From Aggregatimonas sangjinii (lineage in GTDB: Bacteria; Bacteroidota; Bacteroidia; Flavobacteriales; Flavobacteriaceae), in NCBI RefSeq assembly GCF_005943945.1, contig NZ_CP040710.1, positions 1,003,001 through 1,067,000 of the forward strand: DNA of 64,000 nucleotides, in the 5' to 3' direction. A model generated the notes under the pieces. It was not told the origin of the DNA. It searched no databases and worked only from the letters and a program-made list of their open reading frames with translations. A program made the translations under genes and the position numbers. Positions 7,129-16,064 of this stretch are shown here, piece by piece. Positions within the stretch are counted from its first letter, which is position 1; the number at the start of each line of letters is the position of its first letter.

Positions 7129-10100
7129 ATGCAAAATTCAATTCTAAAAAAGCTGTTAATTTGTGCCCTGCTTTTTTTATTTTTCCCACTCCTAGCACAG
7201 GAAACGGCCAAGGATTCCACTAAAAAAGCCACCAAAGAACTTCCCCTCGAACCCGAGCGCACCATCGAATTCGCAACGGATAGGGGTACTTGGATTTCCT
7301 TGGACGTGAGCCCCGACGGACAAACCATTGCCTTCGATTTAATGGGCGACATTTACACCATGCCCATCACCGGAGGAAAAGCTAAAGCACTGACTAATGG
7401 CCTGCAATATGATGTGCATCCGAGGTATAGTCCGGACGGCAAATCATTGGTCTTTATTTCCGATAAGAGCGGTTCCGATAACATTTGGACCATCGACCTG
7501 GCTTCTAAAAAAGAGACCCAGGTGACCGAAGAAAAGAAGCATAATTTCTTTTCTGCCGAATGGACACCTGATGGGGAATATTTGGTCGGGGCCAAAGGTC
7601 GCCGAAATATCAAACCGCATATCTATCATAAAGATGGAGGTTCGGGAAGTCAGTTGGTCGATAAACCTAAGGAGATTAAATTAATAGACCCTGCCTTCAG
7701 TGCCGATGGCAAACTCCTTTATTTTTCCCAACGAAAAAGTTCTTGGAACTATAATGCCCAATTACCACAATATCAAATCGGCGCCTACGATATGGAAGAT
7801 GGCGATATGGCCGTAGTAACCTCTCGCTATGGTTCTGCCTTTACCCCAACTTTATCCAATGACGGTAACTGGTTGGTCTATGGTACGCGGTTCGAGGCCG
7901 AAACCGGACTGGTACTACGAAACCTTAAAACCGGTAAAGAACGCTGGTTGGCCTATCCCGTGCAGCGGGATGAACAAGAATCCATTGCTCCACTTGGGGT
8001 GTTGCCCGCCATGTCGTTTACGCCCGATAGTAAAAGTGTAATTGCCTCTTATGGGGGTAAGATTTACTCGATTTCCGTGGACGATAATGTGGCTAGGGAA
8101 ATTCCGTTTCAAGTGGATGTAAAATTGGAATTGGGTCCACAATTGAAATTCAAATACCCTATTGAAGATACGACCGAAGCCTTGGTCACACAGATTCGCG
8201 ATGCGAAGCCCTCCCCAGATGGTTCGCGATTGGCTTTTACAGCTTTAAATCGCTTATATGTGATGGCTTTGCCCAATGGGACACCTAAACGACTCACCAC
8301 CAACGACTTTACCGAAGCACAACCTTCTTGGTCGCCTGACGGAACTTCCGTAGTATTTACCACTTGGAAGCAGGGCGGGGGTCATCTATACAAAATTAAT
8401 GTTGACGGAAGGCCGAAACCCGTACGGCTGACCAAGGAACCGGGAATCTATACCCATCCCGCCTGGTCGTATAAAAGTAATCGTATCGTGTTTCACCGCG
8501 GCACGGCGCAAAGCTATGACGATGCCATAGGCCCTTTCGCTCAAGGAAGTCAGGTAGATTTGGCCTGGGTGTCCTCGAATGGTGGGGAGATTCAATTTAT
8601 CGACAAGTCCAAAGGGCGGCAAATCCCCCATTTTACGAAAATAGACGACCGTATTTACCTAAGCCAAAATGAAAAGGGGCTTTTGTCCATTAGATGGGAC
8701 GGCTCCGATGAAAAGGAGCATTTAAAACTGACAGGTATAGAAACCTTTGGTTCACAAGATATTTTTGGTAAAGACCATGATGGAGCGTACGGGATACCCT
8801 CAGCCTTACCGACCGCTGAAGACGGCTGGCGGGAAAATAAAAAAGCTTCGAAACCGACGGAAATTCATATTTCCCCGGACGGCAAAACGGCCTTGGCCTT
8901 GATCAACAACGATTTATATACAGTGACTATTCCCCGATATGGGAAAACGCCCAGCGTTTCTTTGGCAAAGGCGGATAAGGCCGCTTTTCCGGCCATGAAG
9001 CTTACCGTGATGGGCGGAGAGTTTCCAGTCTGGTCCCACGATAGTAAAAAGGTGCACTGGTCATTAGGGGCAAGTCACTTCAGGTACGACCTTTTGGCTG
9101 GAAAGAAGTTTCAGGACAGCCTGGACCTCATCAAAAAAGAGAAAGAAAAAATGAAGGGCAAGGAAACCGAAACGGATTCCACCGAGGTAGATAAGAAAGA
9201 GGACAAGGACAAGAAAGACCCAAAATTCCTTGCCGAGGAATTCAAGATAAAAGTGCGTTACGGCAAAGACATCCCACAGGGGATGGTCTTGTTGCGAGGG
9301 GGACGGCTGATTACGATGAAAGGTGATGAGGTTATCGAAAATGGGGATATACTCCTCGAAAACAACCGCATTAAGGCGATAGGCGCTTCGGGCAGCCTAA
9401 CGGTTCCTGAAAACACCGTAATCATCGATGTTTCCGGAAAGACGCTCACCCCGGGTTTTGTAGATACGCACGCCCATATGTGGCCCAATTGGGGCGTACA
9501 CAAGAACCAGATATGGATGTATTCGGCCAATCTGGCTTATGGCGTGACTACTACAAGAGATCCCCAAACCGCGACTACCGACGTGTTGACCTATGCCGAT
9601 ATGGTAGAGGCCGGAATGCTTCACGGACCACGTGTCTACAGTACAGGCCCGGGCGTAGGTTTTTGGAAGTATCAAATCGAGAGTCTGGACCACGCGAAAG
9701 AGGTGTTGAAACAATACAGCGAGTATTACAATACCAAAAGCATAAAGATGTATTTGGTCGGGAACCGCCAACAACGCCAATGGGTCATTATGGCTGCAAA
9801 GGAATTAGAACTCATGCCGACCACAGAAGGCGGACTCGATTTCAAATTGAACATGACCCAGCTACTCGACGGTTACCCGGGCCATGAACACTCCTTACCC
9901 ATTTACCCCATTTACAATGATGTGGTCAAAACCATTGCGGATTCCAAGATGGCGGTTACACCAACCTTACTGGTTTCTTACGGAGGGCCTTGGGCAGAGA
10001 ATTATTATTATTCCAGAGAGAAGGTATGGGATGATGCAAAACTGCAATACTTTACACCCTACGAAGAACTGGCCCAGAAATCAAGAAGAAGACCGGGCTG

Positions 10101-10536
10101 GTTTATGGACGAGGAACATGTATTCAAAAAACACGCCGAGTTTATGAAGGACTTGGTGGGGGCCGGTGGATTGGCCGGCGTAGGAAGCCATGGACAACTA
10201 CAGGGACTGGGCTTTCATTGGGAACTATGGTCTGTAAGCAGCGGTGGAATGAACAACCACGATGCCCTTAAAGTCGCCACGACATTAGGTGCAGAGGCCT
10301 TAGGACTGGATGGGGATTTGGGAAGCTTGCGGGTGGGCATGTTGGCGGACATCCTTGTGATGGATGAAAACCCTTTAAATGACATTCGAAACACCAATAC
10401 GTTAACGCATGTCGTAAAGAACGGGAGGGTGTATAAAGCGGATACTTTAGACGAGGTCTGGCCTACGGAGAAAAAGGCCGAAGTCTTTCACTGGCAGACC
10501 AAGAAACCGGAGGGGCTACCAGGGATGAAGAACTAG
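7129..10536 (+). CDS. Secreted TolB-like propeller / amidohydrolase protein
   Basis: An 1135-residue exported protein. The start at 7129 places a signal peptide first (KKLLICALLFLFFPLLAQ). An in-frame extension to 7027 would begin right after the terminator and add 34 unconserved residues. Residues about 30-680 contain PD40/WD40-like propeller repeats, seen as recurring SPDG and SADGK turns. A Lys/Glu-rich linker (about 660-705) precedes an amidohydrolase domain at 707-1120, with TPGFVDTHAHMW near residue 780 as the metal-binding HxH motif and HDALKVATTLGAEALG near the end. Related proteins are annotated as propeller-linked amidohydrolases or prolidase-like enzymes; the substrate is unknown. 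A TATATTTA element at about 7095 is one mismatch from the -7 consensus. Confidence 0.85.
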   Translation: MQNSILKKLLICALLFLFFPLLAQETAKDSTKKATKELPLEPERTIEFATDRGTWISLDVSPDGQTIAFDLMGDIYTMPITGGKAKALTNGLQYDVHPRYSPDGKSLVFISDKSGSDNIWTIDLASKKETQVTEEKKHNFFSAEWTPDGEYLVGAKGRRNIKPHIYHKDGGSGSQLVDKPKEIKLIDPAFSADGKLLYFSQRKSSWNYNAQLPQYQIGAYDMEDGDMAVVTSRYGSAFTPTLSNDGNWLVYGTRFEAETGLVLRNLKTGKERWLAYPVQRDEQESIAPLGVLPAMSFTPDSKSVIASYGGKIYSISVDDNVAREIPFQVDVKLELGPQLKFKYPIEDTTEALVTQIRDAKPSPDGSRLAFTALNRLYVMALPNGTPKRLTTNDFTEAQPSWSPDGTSVVFTTWKQGGGHLYKINVDGRPKPVRLTKEPGIYTHPAWSYKSNRIVFHRGTAQSYDDAIGPFAQGSQVDLAWVSSNGGEIQFIDKSKGRQIPHFTKIDDRIYLSQNEKGLLSIRWDGSDEKEHLKLTGIETFGSQDIFGKDHDGAYGIPSALPTAEDGWRENKKASKPTEIHISPDGKTALALINNDLYTVTIPRYGKTPSVSLAKADKAAFPAMKLTVMGGEFPVWSHDSKKVHWSLGASHFRYDLLAGKKFQDSLDLIKKEKEKMKGKETETDSTEVDKKEDKDKKDPKFLAEEFKIKVRYGKDIPQGMVLLRGGRLITMKGDEVIENGDILLENNRIKAIGASGSLTVPENTVIIDVSGKTLTPGFVDTHAHMWPNWGVHKNQIWMYSANLAYGVTTTRDPQTATTDVLTYADMVEAGMLHGPRVYSTGPGVGFWKYQIESLDHAKEVLKQYSEYYNTKSIKMYLVGNRQQRQWVIMAAKELELMPTTEGGLDFKLNMTQLLDGYPGHEHSLPIYPIYNDVVKTIADSKMAVTPTLLVSYGGPWAENYYYSREKVWDDAKLQYFTPYEELAQKSRRRPGWFMDEEHVFKKHAEFMKDLVGAGGLAGVGSHGQLQGLGFHWELWSVSSGGMNNHDALKVATTLGAEALGLDGDLGSLRVGMLADILVMDENPLNDIRNTNTLTHVVKNGRVYKADTLDEVWPTEKKAEVFHWQTKKPEGLPGMKN

Positions 10537-10574
10537 ATTGTAATGATTCTTTTAGACAAGATAAAATGCCGCAG

Positions 10575-11696
10575 CTACCATCCTCGAGCAATCAAATTAT
10601 CCTGAATTATTGAAAATGCTTCTTTTTCTGTACCATCGCCATCATATGTGCGAATGCCTAGTGTTCTGAGATATTCAATAAATACTATGTCTGAAATATC
10701 ATAAGGTCTCGCGCCTTCTTGGGCCGCCGTTATCGAATAGTCATGCAGTCGTACCAAATTGGCGGAAAATATAGCATCTCTTTGACTATCCCATGCGGCA
10801 AAAAAATTACAGTAAAATTCCGCCTGTTTACTTTCTGAACTATTATTGGTAGGACTACTTTGATAGCCCACCTCTTGAAGATAAATTGGTTTGCTCGGAA
10901 AGGCTGCTACCAGCGCATTTAAATCTTCGAAAACGACTGTGGGGTGCTTTACATTAAAATCGCTGTTTAATGGATAGTACGTGGCGCCGAGAATATCTAC
11001 ATTCTGCAACAAATCATTAAAAACGGCTGGGTTCTCCAACAGCCCTGGTATCGTTCCGGTAAAACCAATCTGGAGTGAAGGATACTTTAGATGAATATGA
11101 TGTGCAATTGCGCCTAAAAAGATTCCGTAATCCTGCCAAAAGTCAGGAGCTTCGCTGGCCGTATCGTAACCGTCTATTTCATTCCCTATCTGCAGATTTT
11201 GCAATACTGAGGGGTCTACTTTAGTGAACACAAAGTCCATTAGCTTATCGAATCGATTGCTCATTTCAGGCACATTGAATCGTTTGTTTTCCAAATCTTT
11301 CGGTACTGTTTTGCCTGTAAGGTCAATTGGACGAATGGTGAGGCTGAATTTAAGATTATTGTCTATAGCTATTTTTGCCAAGCTGGCGAGAGCGTCATCA
11401 GGGTCTATGAAGACATTAGGGGAAGTCTCTATGGCTGTCCAATTGATATGGAGTGCAATAAAATCGATGCCCATTTGTTTGGCAAGGTCGATATTGTCAT
11501 TAAAACTACCTGTCTGGGAAAGGTCTAAAATATCCAATCCAACAACGCGTTTTCCCTTTGGGTTCGCAACATGAGATGTACATTCAAAGGCCGTGGGAGC
11601 TGGGGCGTCCATTACTTCTTCGGAGCAAAACGAAAGTGATGCCACAGTTATAATAGCAATGAAAAGCGTTTTTCTTAATGTGCTTCTAATACGCAA
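10575..11696 (-). CDS. Glycoside hydrolase-like (clan A TIM barrel) lipoprotein
   Basis: A 373-residue exported protein. The N-terminus has an Arg/Lys-rich start, a hydrophobic stretch and SLSFCSEE, a plausible lipobox. The rest reads as a TIM barrel of the GH-A type: NLQIGNEIDG supplies the expected acid/base glutamate after strand 4 and IYLQEVGYQSS the expected nucleophile glutamate at strand 7. That makes a retaining glycosidase likely, but the GH family (5, 53 or another) cannot be set by eye. The start codon is TTG, as no in-frame ATG precedes the signal sequence. It is the last gene of a minus-strand carbohydrate set, 103 bases after the GH20 gene. Confidence 0.65.
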   Translation of the reverse strand: MRIRSTLRKTLFIAIITVASLSFCSEEVMDAPAPTAFECTSHVANPKGKRVVGLDILDLSQTGSFNDNIDLAKQMGIDFIALHINWTAIETSPNVFIDPDDALASLAKIAIDNNLKFSLTIRPIDLTGKTVPKDLENKRFNVPEMSNRFDKLMDFVFTKVDPSVLQNLQIGNEIDGYDTASEAPDFWQDYGIFLGAIAHHIHLKYPSLQIGFTGTIPGLLENPAVFNDLLQNVDILGATYYPLNSDFNVKHPTVVFEDLNALVAAFPSKPIYLQEVGYQSSPTNNSSESKQAEFYCNFFAAWDSQRDAIFSANLVRLHDYSITAAQEGARPYDISDIVFIEYLRTLGIRTYDGDGTEKEAFSIIQDNLIARGW

Positions 11697-11799
11697 AGTT
11701 TGTTTCGTTTTGTACAGAAAAAAACGCTGCGAGCGTAAATGTATTGTCCATTTGATACTGGAGAAGCTACGGCTGGTTTGTAATTTTTTTTAAACTTCC

Positions 11800-13413
11800 T
11801 TAATCCTTCTTTATCTCTTCGTAGCTATACTTGCTTTTTTTCCAGTCGATTAAAGGAGAAGGATAGTATTTTACGTCCATACGGTCAAGAAACGGCGCTT
11901 GGTTGGCTAGCCTGACTTTGTAGTTCTCCCAATCCCTATTTTCCTCGGTAGTCCAGCTTAGTTCGGAATAGCCGATGGCTCTGGGGAAAGCAAGGTATTC
12001 CAATTCGTCGATATCGCTGATGGTCTCTGACCAAAGTGGTGCTTCAATGCCCAGAATATTTTTTAGGGGAATACCTTCATAGGCCTCAGGAGTCCAATTG
12101 TAAGCTGTATCCGTAGGAATATAGGCCGCCCAATGCAGGCCGTGCTTGGAGAGGGTGTCGTATTGCATATCCAGATAGGTCTTTACTGCCGGAGACATGA
12201 TGATTTTCATATCCTGTTCTATGGCTTCGTTGGCAAAATCGGTATGTCTCCAAAATTGTGATATCGAAGTGGAATCTAAATCGGCCTGTGCGATTTCATC
12301 CCAACCGATCATCCGCTTGCCATATTTCTGAACGATTTTTTCGACTTTTTCTACGAAGTAGATATAATCGCTCTTTTTGGTCGCATCGCTCTCATCACCA
12401 CCGATATGAAAATAGGGGCCGGGGGTCATGGCCGAAATCTCGCGAATCACATCATCGATAAAAGTGTAGACGGTATCCTTTCGGGTATCCAAAGTACTAA
12501 AGCCTACGCGCATGCCTTCGTACAGCTTCGGCGTCTTACCATTTCCATTGAGAATGGGGTAGGAGACCGATGCCGCATTGGTATGCCCGGGCATATCCAC
12601 CTCGGGAACTATGGTAATATGATGTTGCGCCGCATAGGCCACTAGCTCTTTATACTCTTCTTGGGTGTAAAATCCACCTGCTTCTCCACCAACTTCGGTA
12701 CTTCCTCCCACCTCGGTCAGTTTGGGCCATGACTTGATTTCTATGCGCCATCCTTGGTCATCTGTCAAATGAAGATGCAGGACATTGTACTTGTAATAGG
12801 CGAGCAGGTCGATGAATTTTTTAACGTCACCCACATCAAAGAAATGTCGGGCTACGTCCAGCATGGCACCTCGGTATTCAAATTGCGGACCATCGATTAT
12901 CTTTCCCGTAGGAATGGTCCAAACAGGATAGGCCGCCAAGGTATCGTTCGATGTCTCCGAAATAATCTGTCGCAATGTCTGTACTCCGCGAAAGGCGCCC
13001 GCAGCGGAGTTCGAATTTAAAATAACCGAATCGGGGGTTATGTACAATTGATAGGATTCCGGTGCCTGCAGGTCAATACTATCAGATTGGTTGATGTAAA
13101 TGACACCCTCCCGATTCGGAACTTCCGCTATATTCACAGGAATATCCAATTCTGTTTTCCCTTTTATTTTAGCTGCTAGGAATTTCCCAATTTCTTGAAA
13201 ATCCTGCGCATTGGTAGTGTAAATGGCCGCAAATTCGTCTAGGGCGAACCCACCTTCCGTTGGGATTACTTTTACCGGTTTCGGAATCATGTTTTCCGCG
13301 GCCAAATCCGTTTTTGGAAAATTAAGGACCCGCTTCTTTTTTTCTTCAGTGCAGGCAAGAATGGCGATGCAGATACAGCAAACAAGGAGGCTATGAATTA
13401 AAGTTCTGGACAT
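11800..13413 (-). CDS. Beta-N-acetylhexosaminidase, GH20, lipoprotein
   Basis: A 537-residue enzyme that removes terminal N-acetylglucosamine or N-acetylgalactosamine. A lipoprotein signal ends in AILACTEE. Residues about 40-165 are the GH20b alpha/beta domain; the catalytic barrel follows with HLHLTDDQGWRIEIKSWP, PEVDMPGHTNAA and HIGGDESDA, where Asp340 and Glu341 form the substrate-assisted catalytic pair. GWDEIAQADL and the late tryptophans of the sugar pocket are present. Length is normal for the family. It lies between the SGNH hydrolase and the GH-A-like lipoprotein on the same strand, which suggests joint breakdown of amino-sugar glycans such as chitin oligomers or glycoproteins. Confidence 0.92.
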   Translation of the reverse strand: MSRTLIHSLLVCCICIAILACTEEKKKRVLNFPKTDLAAENMIPKPVKVIPTEGGFALDEFAAIYTTNAQDFQEIGKFLAAKIKGKTELDIPVNIAEVPNREGVIYINQSDSIDLQAPESYQLYITPDSVILNSNSAAGAFRGVQTLRQIISETSNDTLAAYPVWTIPTGKIIDGPQFEYRGAMLDVARHFFDVGDVKKFIDLLAYYKYNVLHLHLTDDQGWRIEIKSWPKLTEVGGSTEVGGEAGGFYTQEEYKELVAYAAQHHITIVPEVDMPGHTNAASVSYPILNGNGKTPKLYEGMRVGFSTLDTRKDTVYTFIDDVIREISAMTPGPYFHIGGDESDATKKSDYIYFVEKVEKIVQKYGKRMIGWDEIAQADLDSTSISQFWRHTDFANEAIEQDMKIIMSPAVKTYLDMQYDTLSKHGLHWAAYIPTDTAYNWTPEAYEGIPLKNILGIEAPLWSETISDIDELEYLAFPRAIGYSELSWTTEENRDWENYKVRLANQAPFLDRMDVKYYPSPLIDWKKSKYSYEEIKKD

Positions 13414-13531
13414 GGTAAATGAAATTATCGGTTTAAAAATTACTGGTCATTGGAATTAGGATACCATCCCGTGTTGATACAGCGTGTTAATAAATGGCCC
13501 TGAGCATTGGTTTAAACTGGCAGTAGTGGTA

Positions 13532-14179
13532 TCATTCTTCAACAAAGCCTTTAATGGTATCGTACCAAATGCGATAGCCTTTCTCGTTCATATGCAAACC
13601 ATCCTCAATAAAAATATCCTTTTTTACCTTTCTACCGTCTAGCATGGGTTTCCAAACATCTACGTAGTCGATAAAGTCATCATTCTGGCTCAACCTTCTG
13701 AATTTGCGGTTCAGGCGTTTGTAGTTCCTGCGGTAATTCCATCGAGCAAGACTCGGTTTGGCCGCAATCAGTACTATTTTGGTTTCTGGATTGTGAGCGC
13801 GGATGCCGGCGATGATAAGCTGCATATCGCTGATGATCTTTTTCGGTCTTTTCTTGGAATTGATATCGTTATCCCCTTCATAAATAAATACTTTTTTAGG
13901 TTGAAATCGATAAATCAATTCATTTGAATAAGCCAACAAATCGGAAGCCTCAGAGCCCCCGAAACCGGAATTCACGATTTGGTGGTTCGGAAAGCTGCTT
14001 TCCAGGGTTTTCCAGATACGAACACTTGAACTGCCGGTAAAAACGATTGTCTCCTTTGAGGCATCCCATAAAGTATCGTACTTCTGTTGAATGCTGGCGA
14101 TTTCTTCGGCAAACCGAGCCGGATCTTGAGCTCGGGAGGCCAGTGGTAATAGTAGTAAGAATAAAACAAACTTTTTCAT
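13532..14179 (-). CDS. Secreted SGNH/GDSL-type hydrolase
   Basis: A 215-residue protein with a signal peptide (KKFVLFLLLLPLASRAQ). The SGNH blocks are all there: VFTGSSSVRIW (block I serine), NSGFGGSEASDLL (block II glycine), YEGDNDIN (block III, Asn), and EDGLHMNEKGYRIW (block V, Asp and His). Such enzymes remove acetyl or acyl groups from glycans or lipids. The ATG at 14179 lies one base after the stop of the upstream esterase (TAG-T-ATG), so the two are translationally coupled. An in-frame TTG three codons earlier was discarded because it would sit inside the esterase frame. A carbohydrate de-acetylating role is inferred from the neighbours. Confidence 0.85.
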   Translation of the reverse strand: MKKFVLFLLLLPLASRAQDPARFAEEIASIQQKYDTLWDASKETIVFTGSSSVRIWKTLESSFPNHQIVNSGFGGSEASDLLAYSNELIYRFQPKKVFIYEGDNDINSKKRPKKIISDMQLIIAGIRAHNPETKIVLIAAKPSLARWNYRRNYKRLNRKFRRLSQNDDFIDYVDVWKPMLDGRKVKKDIFIEDGLHMNEKGYRIWYDTIKGFVEE

Positions 14180-14180
14180 A

Positions 14181-15068
14181 CTATTCAATGGTTGGTGCAG
14201 TGGTCAGGCCTTCGGCAATGGCCCAATCGTGAAAGCGTGCTATCCAATTATCGCTGGGCAGATTCTGTGCCTTCATTCCAAAGCCATGCCCGCCCTTGGA
14301 AAACATCTGTAGCGCGACCGATTTGTTCGCTTTGAGCCATGAGGTGTAGAGTTCGATACTGCCCGGTGCGAGACCCAAAGGATCATTACTGGCACAAATC
14401 ACTAACATCGGGGGGGCATCGGCTGGAACCTCCTGTACCGGGTACACCGTTGTCCAAGGATAAACGGGGACCAAAAAGTCGGGTCTATTCTCGGGGGTAT
14501 AATTATAGCCCACTCCCATGGTCACCGCTCCGCCAGCGGAGAAACCCATAAAGCCTACCTTATCGGTATCGATTTTGAAGTCCTCGGCGTTCTTCCGCAC
14601 ATGATCGATAGCGGCGAGGGCGTCGGCAATGGAATAGGGCATGACCGGAGATACCCGTTCAACGATTCTGGCTGGGTTTGTCATCCCGTCTTTGGTAATT
14701 TCCTGAACCCCATCTTCGCCAGTGGGTACCAGTCGATATTTTAAAACGAACGCGGTAATGCCTTTTTGAGCGAGCCACTCGGCAACGTCTGTGCCTTCAC
14801 TTTTGATACTTAGCGCATAAAGGCCACCCCCTGGAGCGACAATAACTGCAGTTCCGTTTGGTTTTTCCGGTCGAAACACCTGCATACTAGGAACCGATAC
14901 ATTCGTCACCACCGGATTATTCCATATTTTGGAATAATATTCTTTTTCACCACCTACCCAGATGGTTTCCGCTGGTTTTTCAAAGGGTAACTCGATAATT
15001 TCTTGGGCCAGCGCGAAATGCAGCGAGAGGGCTGTTAGTAGGATAAGGGCAATTAAATTTTTCAACAT
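14181..15068 (-). CDS. Secreted alpha/beta-hydrolase, acetyl-xylan-esterase-like
   Basis: A 295-residue exported hydrolase. The signal peptide is LIALILLTALSLHFALAQ. The oxyanion-hole region reads VIVAPGGGLYAL, the nucleophile elbow is GFSAGGAVTM, the acid is near CASNDPLGL, and the histidine is in SKGGHGFGM. This arrangement is typical of BD-FAE/Axe-like esterases that deacetylate xylan or other sugars. It is coupled to the SGNH hydrolase downstream and lies 34 bases after the aquaporin gene, so the three probably form an operon. Specificity cannot be derived from sequence alone. Confidence 0.85.
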   Translation of the reverse strand: MLKNLIALILLTALSLHFALAQEIIELPFEKPAETIWVGGEKEYYSKIWNNPVVTNVSVPSMQVFRPEKPNGTAVIVAPGGGLYALSIKSEGTDVAEWLAQKGITAFVLKYRLVPTGEDGVQEITKDGMTNPARIVERVSPVMPYSIADALAAIDHVRKNAEDFKIDTDKVGFMGFSAGGAVTMGVGYNYTPENRPDFLVPVYPWTTVYPVQEVPADAPPMLVICASNDPLGLAPGSIELYTSWLKANKSVALQMFSKGGHGFGMKAQNLPSDNWIARFHDWAIAEGLTTAPTIE

Positions 15069-15102
15069 TTTTCTTAGTTTTCAATGTCCACGGTAAGGAA
15101 AT

Positions 15103-15828
15103 TCAGTTTCCGATCAGCATATACACCAAAGCGGCCAAGAGTGCTCCGACGATAGGGCCAAATACTGGAATCCAAGCATAGTACCAATGGCTGTGTCCCT
15201 TTGATTTTATGGGCAGAAGTGCATGCATGATTCTTGGCCCCAAATCCCGGGCGGGATTGATGGCATAACCGGTCGGGCCTCCAAGACTGATACCGATCGC
15301 TAAGACCAACAAGGCGACGGGAAGCGCATCTAGCGACCCCAGAGAAATATTTTCCTCGGCCATTTTCCCGCCAGCGATATAAAAGATGGCCAACATGAAA
15401 GCAAAGGTGGCAATCGCTTCCGTAAGGAAGTTCCAAAACGGACTCCTAATCGCCGGGGTGTTCGCAAAGGTGTTCAGGATACCTTCTTGATTTTCGGTTA
15501 TTTCATACTGCTTTTTATAGGTAAGCCAAACCAGGACCGAGCCCACCATGGCCCCTAAAAATTGTGCTAGAATATAACCGGGAACCAATTGCCATTCAAA
15601 TTTGCCGGCCGCCGCAAAACCTAGTGTGACAGCAGGATTTAAATGGGCTCCACTGATATCCGCCGATACAAATACCCCAACAAATACGGCAACGCCCCAA
15701 CCGATGGTAATGCCGACCCAGCCGGCATCGGAGCCCTTTGTACCCTTCAGCACCACATTGGCAACGATTCCGTTCCCGAGCAGCAGAAGGAGTGCTGTTC
15801 CGATAAACTCAAAAAGATATACCATCAT
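15103..15828 (-). CDS. Aquaglyceroporin-type MIP channel
   Basis: A 241-residue membrane channel with six transmembrane helices and two half-helices. Both NPA boxes are intact: GAHLNPAVTLG and GYAINPARDLGPR. The Asp after the second NPA-Arg is the hallmark of glycerol-conducting members (GlpF), so glycerol or another small polyol is the likely solute. No glycerol kinase or dehydrogenase gene is adjacent; it instead heads the esterase, SGNH and GH20 genes. Two tandem ATG codons (MM) start the protein and either could be used. Confidence 0.88.
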   Translation of the reverse strand: MMVYLFEFIGTALLLLLGNGIVANVVLKGTKGSDAGWVGITIGWGVAVFVGVFVSADISGAHLNPAVTLGFAAAGKFEWQLVPGYILAQFLGAMVGSVLVWLTYKKQYEITENQEGILNTFANTPAIRSPFWNFLTEAIATFAFMLAIFYIAGGKMAEENISLGSLDALPVALLVLAIGISLGGPTGYAINPARDLGPRIMHALLPIKSKGHSHWYYAWIPVFGPIVGALLAALVYMLIGN

Positions 15829-15938
15829 TGGCGAACGTTTAAGAAGGTCTGAAAATAAATAAAATTAATGAGAAACGATTTGTTAATGAACCCGCTATAC
15901 AGTTCCTTCCACTATGGCCCATGGCCTTCGAACTCTTG

Positions 15939-15980
15939 AGTCAACAATCAAGAGCCAAGAATCAAGAGCCAAGAACCAAG
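15939..15980. repeat. Heptanucleotide tandem array, locus 1
   Basis: Six consecutive 7-base units in phase: AGTCAAC, AATCAAG, AGCCAAG, AATCAAG, AGCCAAG, AACCAAG, all fitting A-R-Y-C-A-A-G apart from the final C of the first. A seventh degenerate unit, AATAATA, follows. It lies between the 3' end of the frameshifted hydrolase gene and the 5' end of the aquaporin gene, both on the minus strand. CTCTTGA at 15933-15939 and TCAAGAG at 15948-15954 form an inverted repeat, and CAAGAATCA at 15956-15964 can pair with TGATTCTTG at 16008-16016. It shares its period with the arrays at 18048 and 23113. Confidence 0.8.
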
Positions 15981-16064
15981 AATAATAACGAAAAGGGGTT
16001 TGTTTGCTGATTCTTGTAGGAGCGTGGTCATATTCGGTGGCTTCGTTGTCACCACTTGCGGTAT

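Noticed and set aside
15074-15436. A 120-codon frame opposite or shifted within the aquaporin gene
   Set aside because: The same DNA encodes a complete six-helix MIP channel with both NPA boxes; the other frame has no recognisable features.
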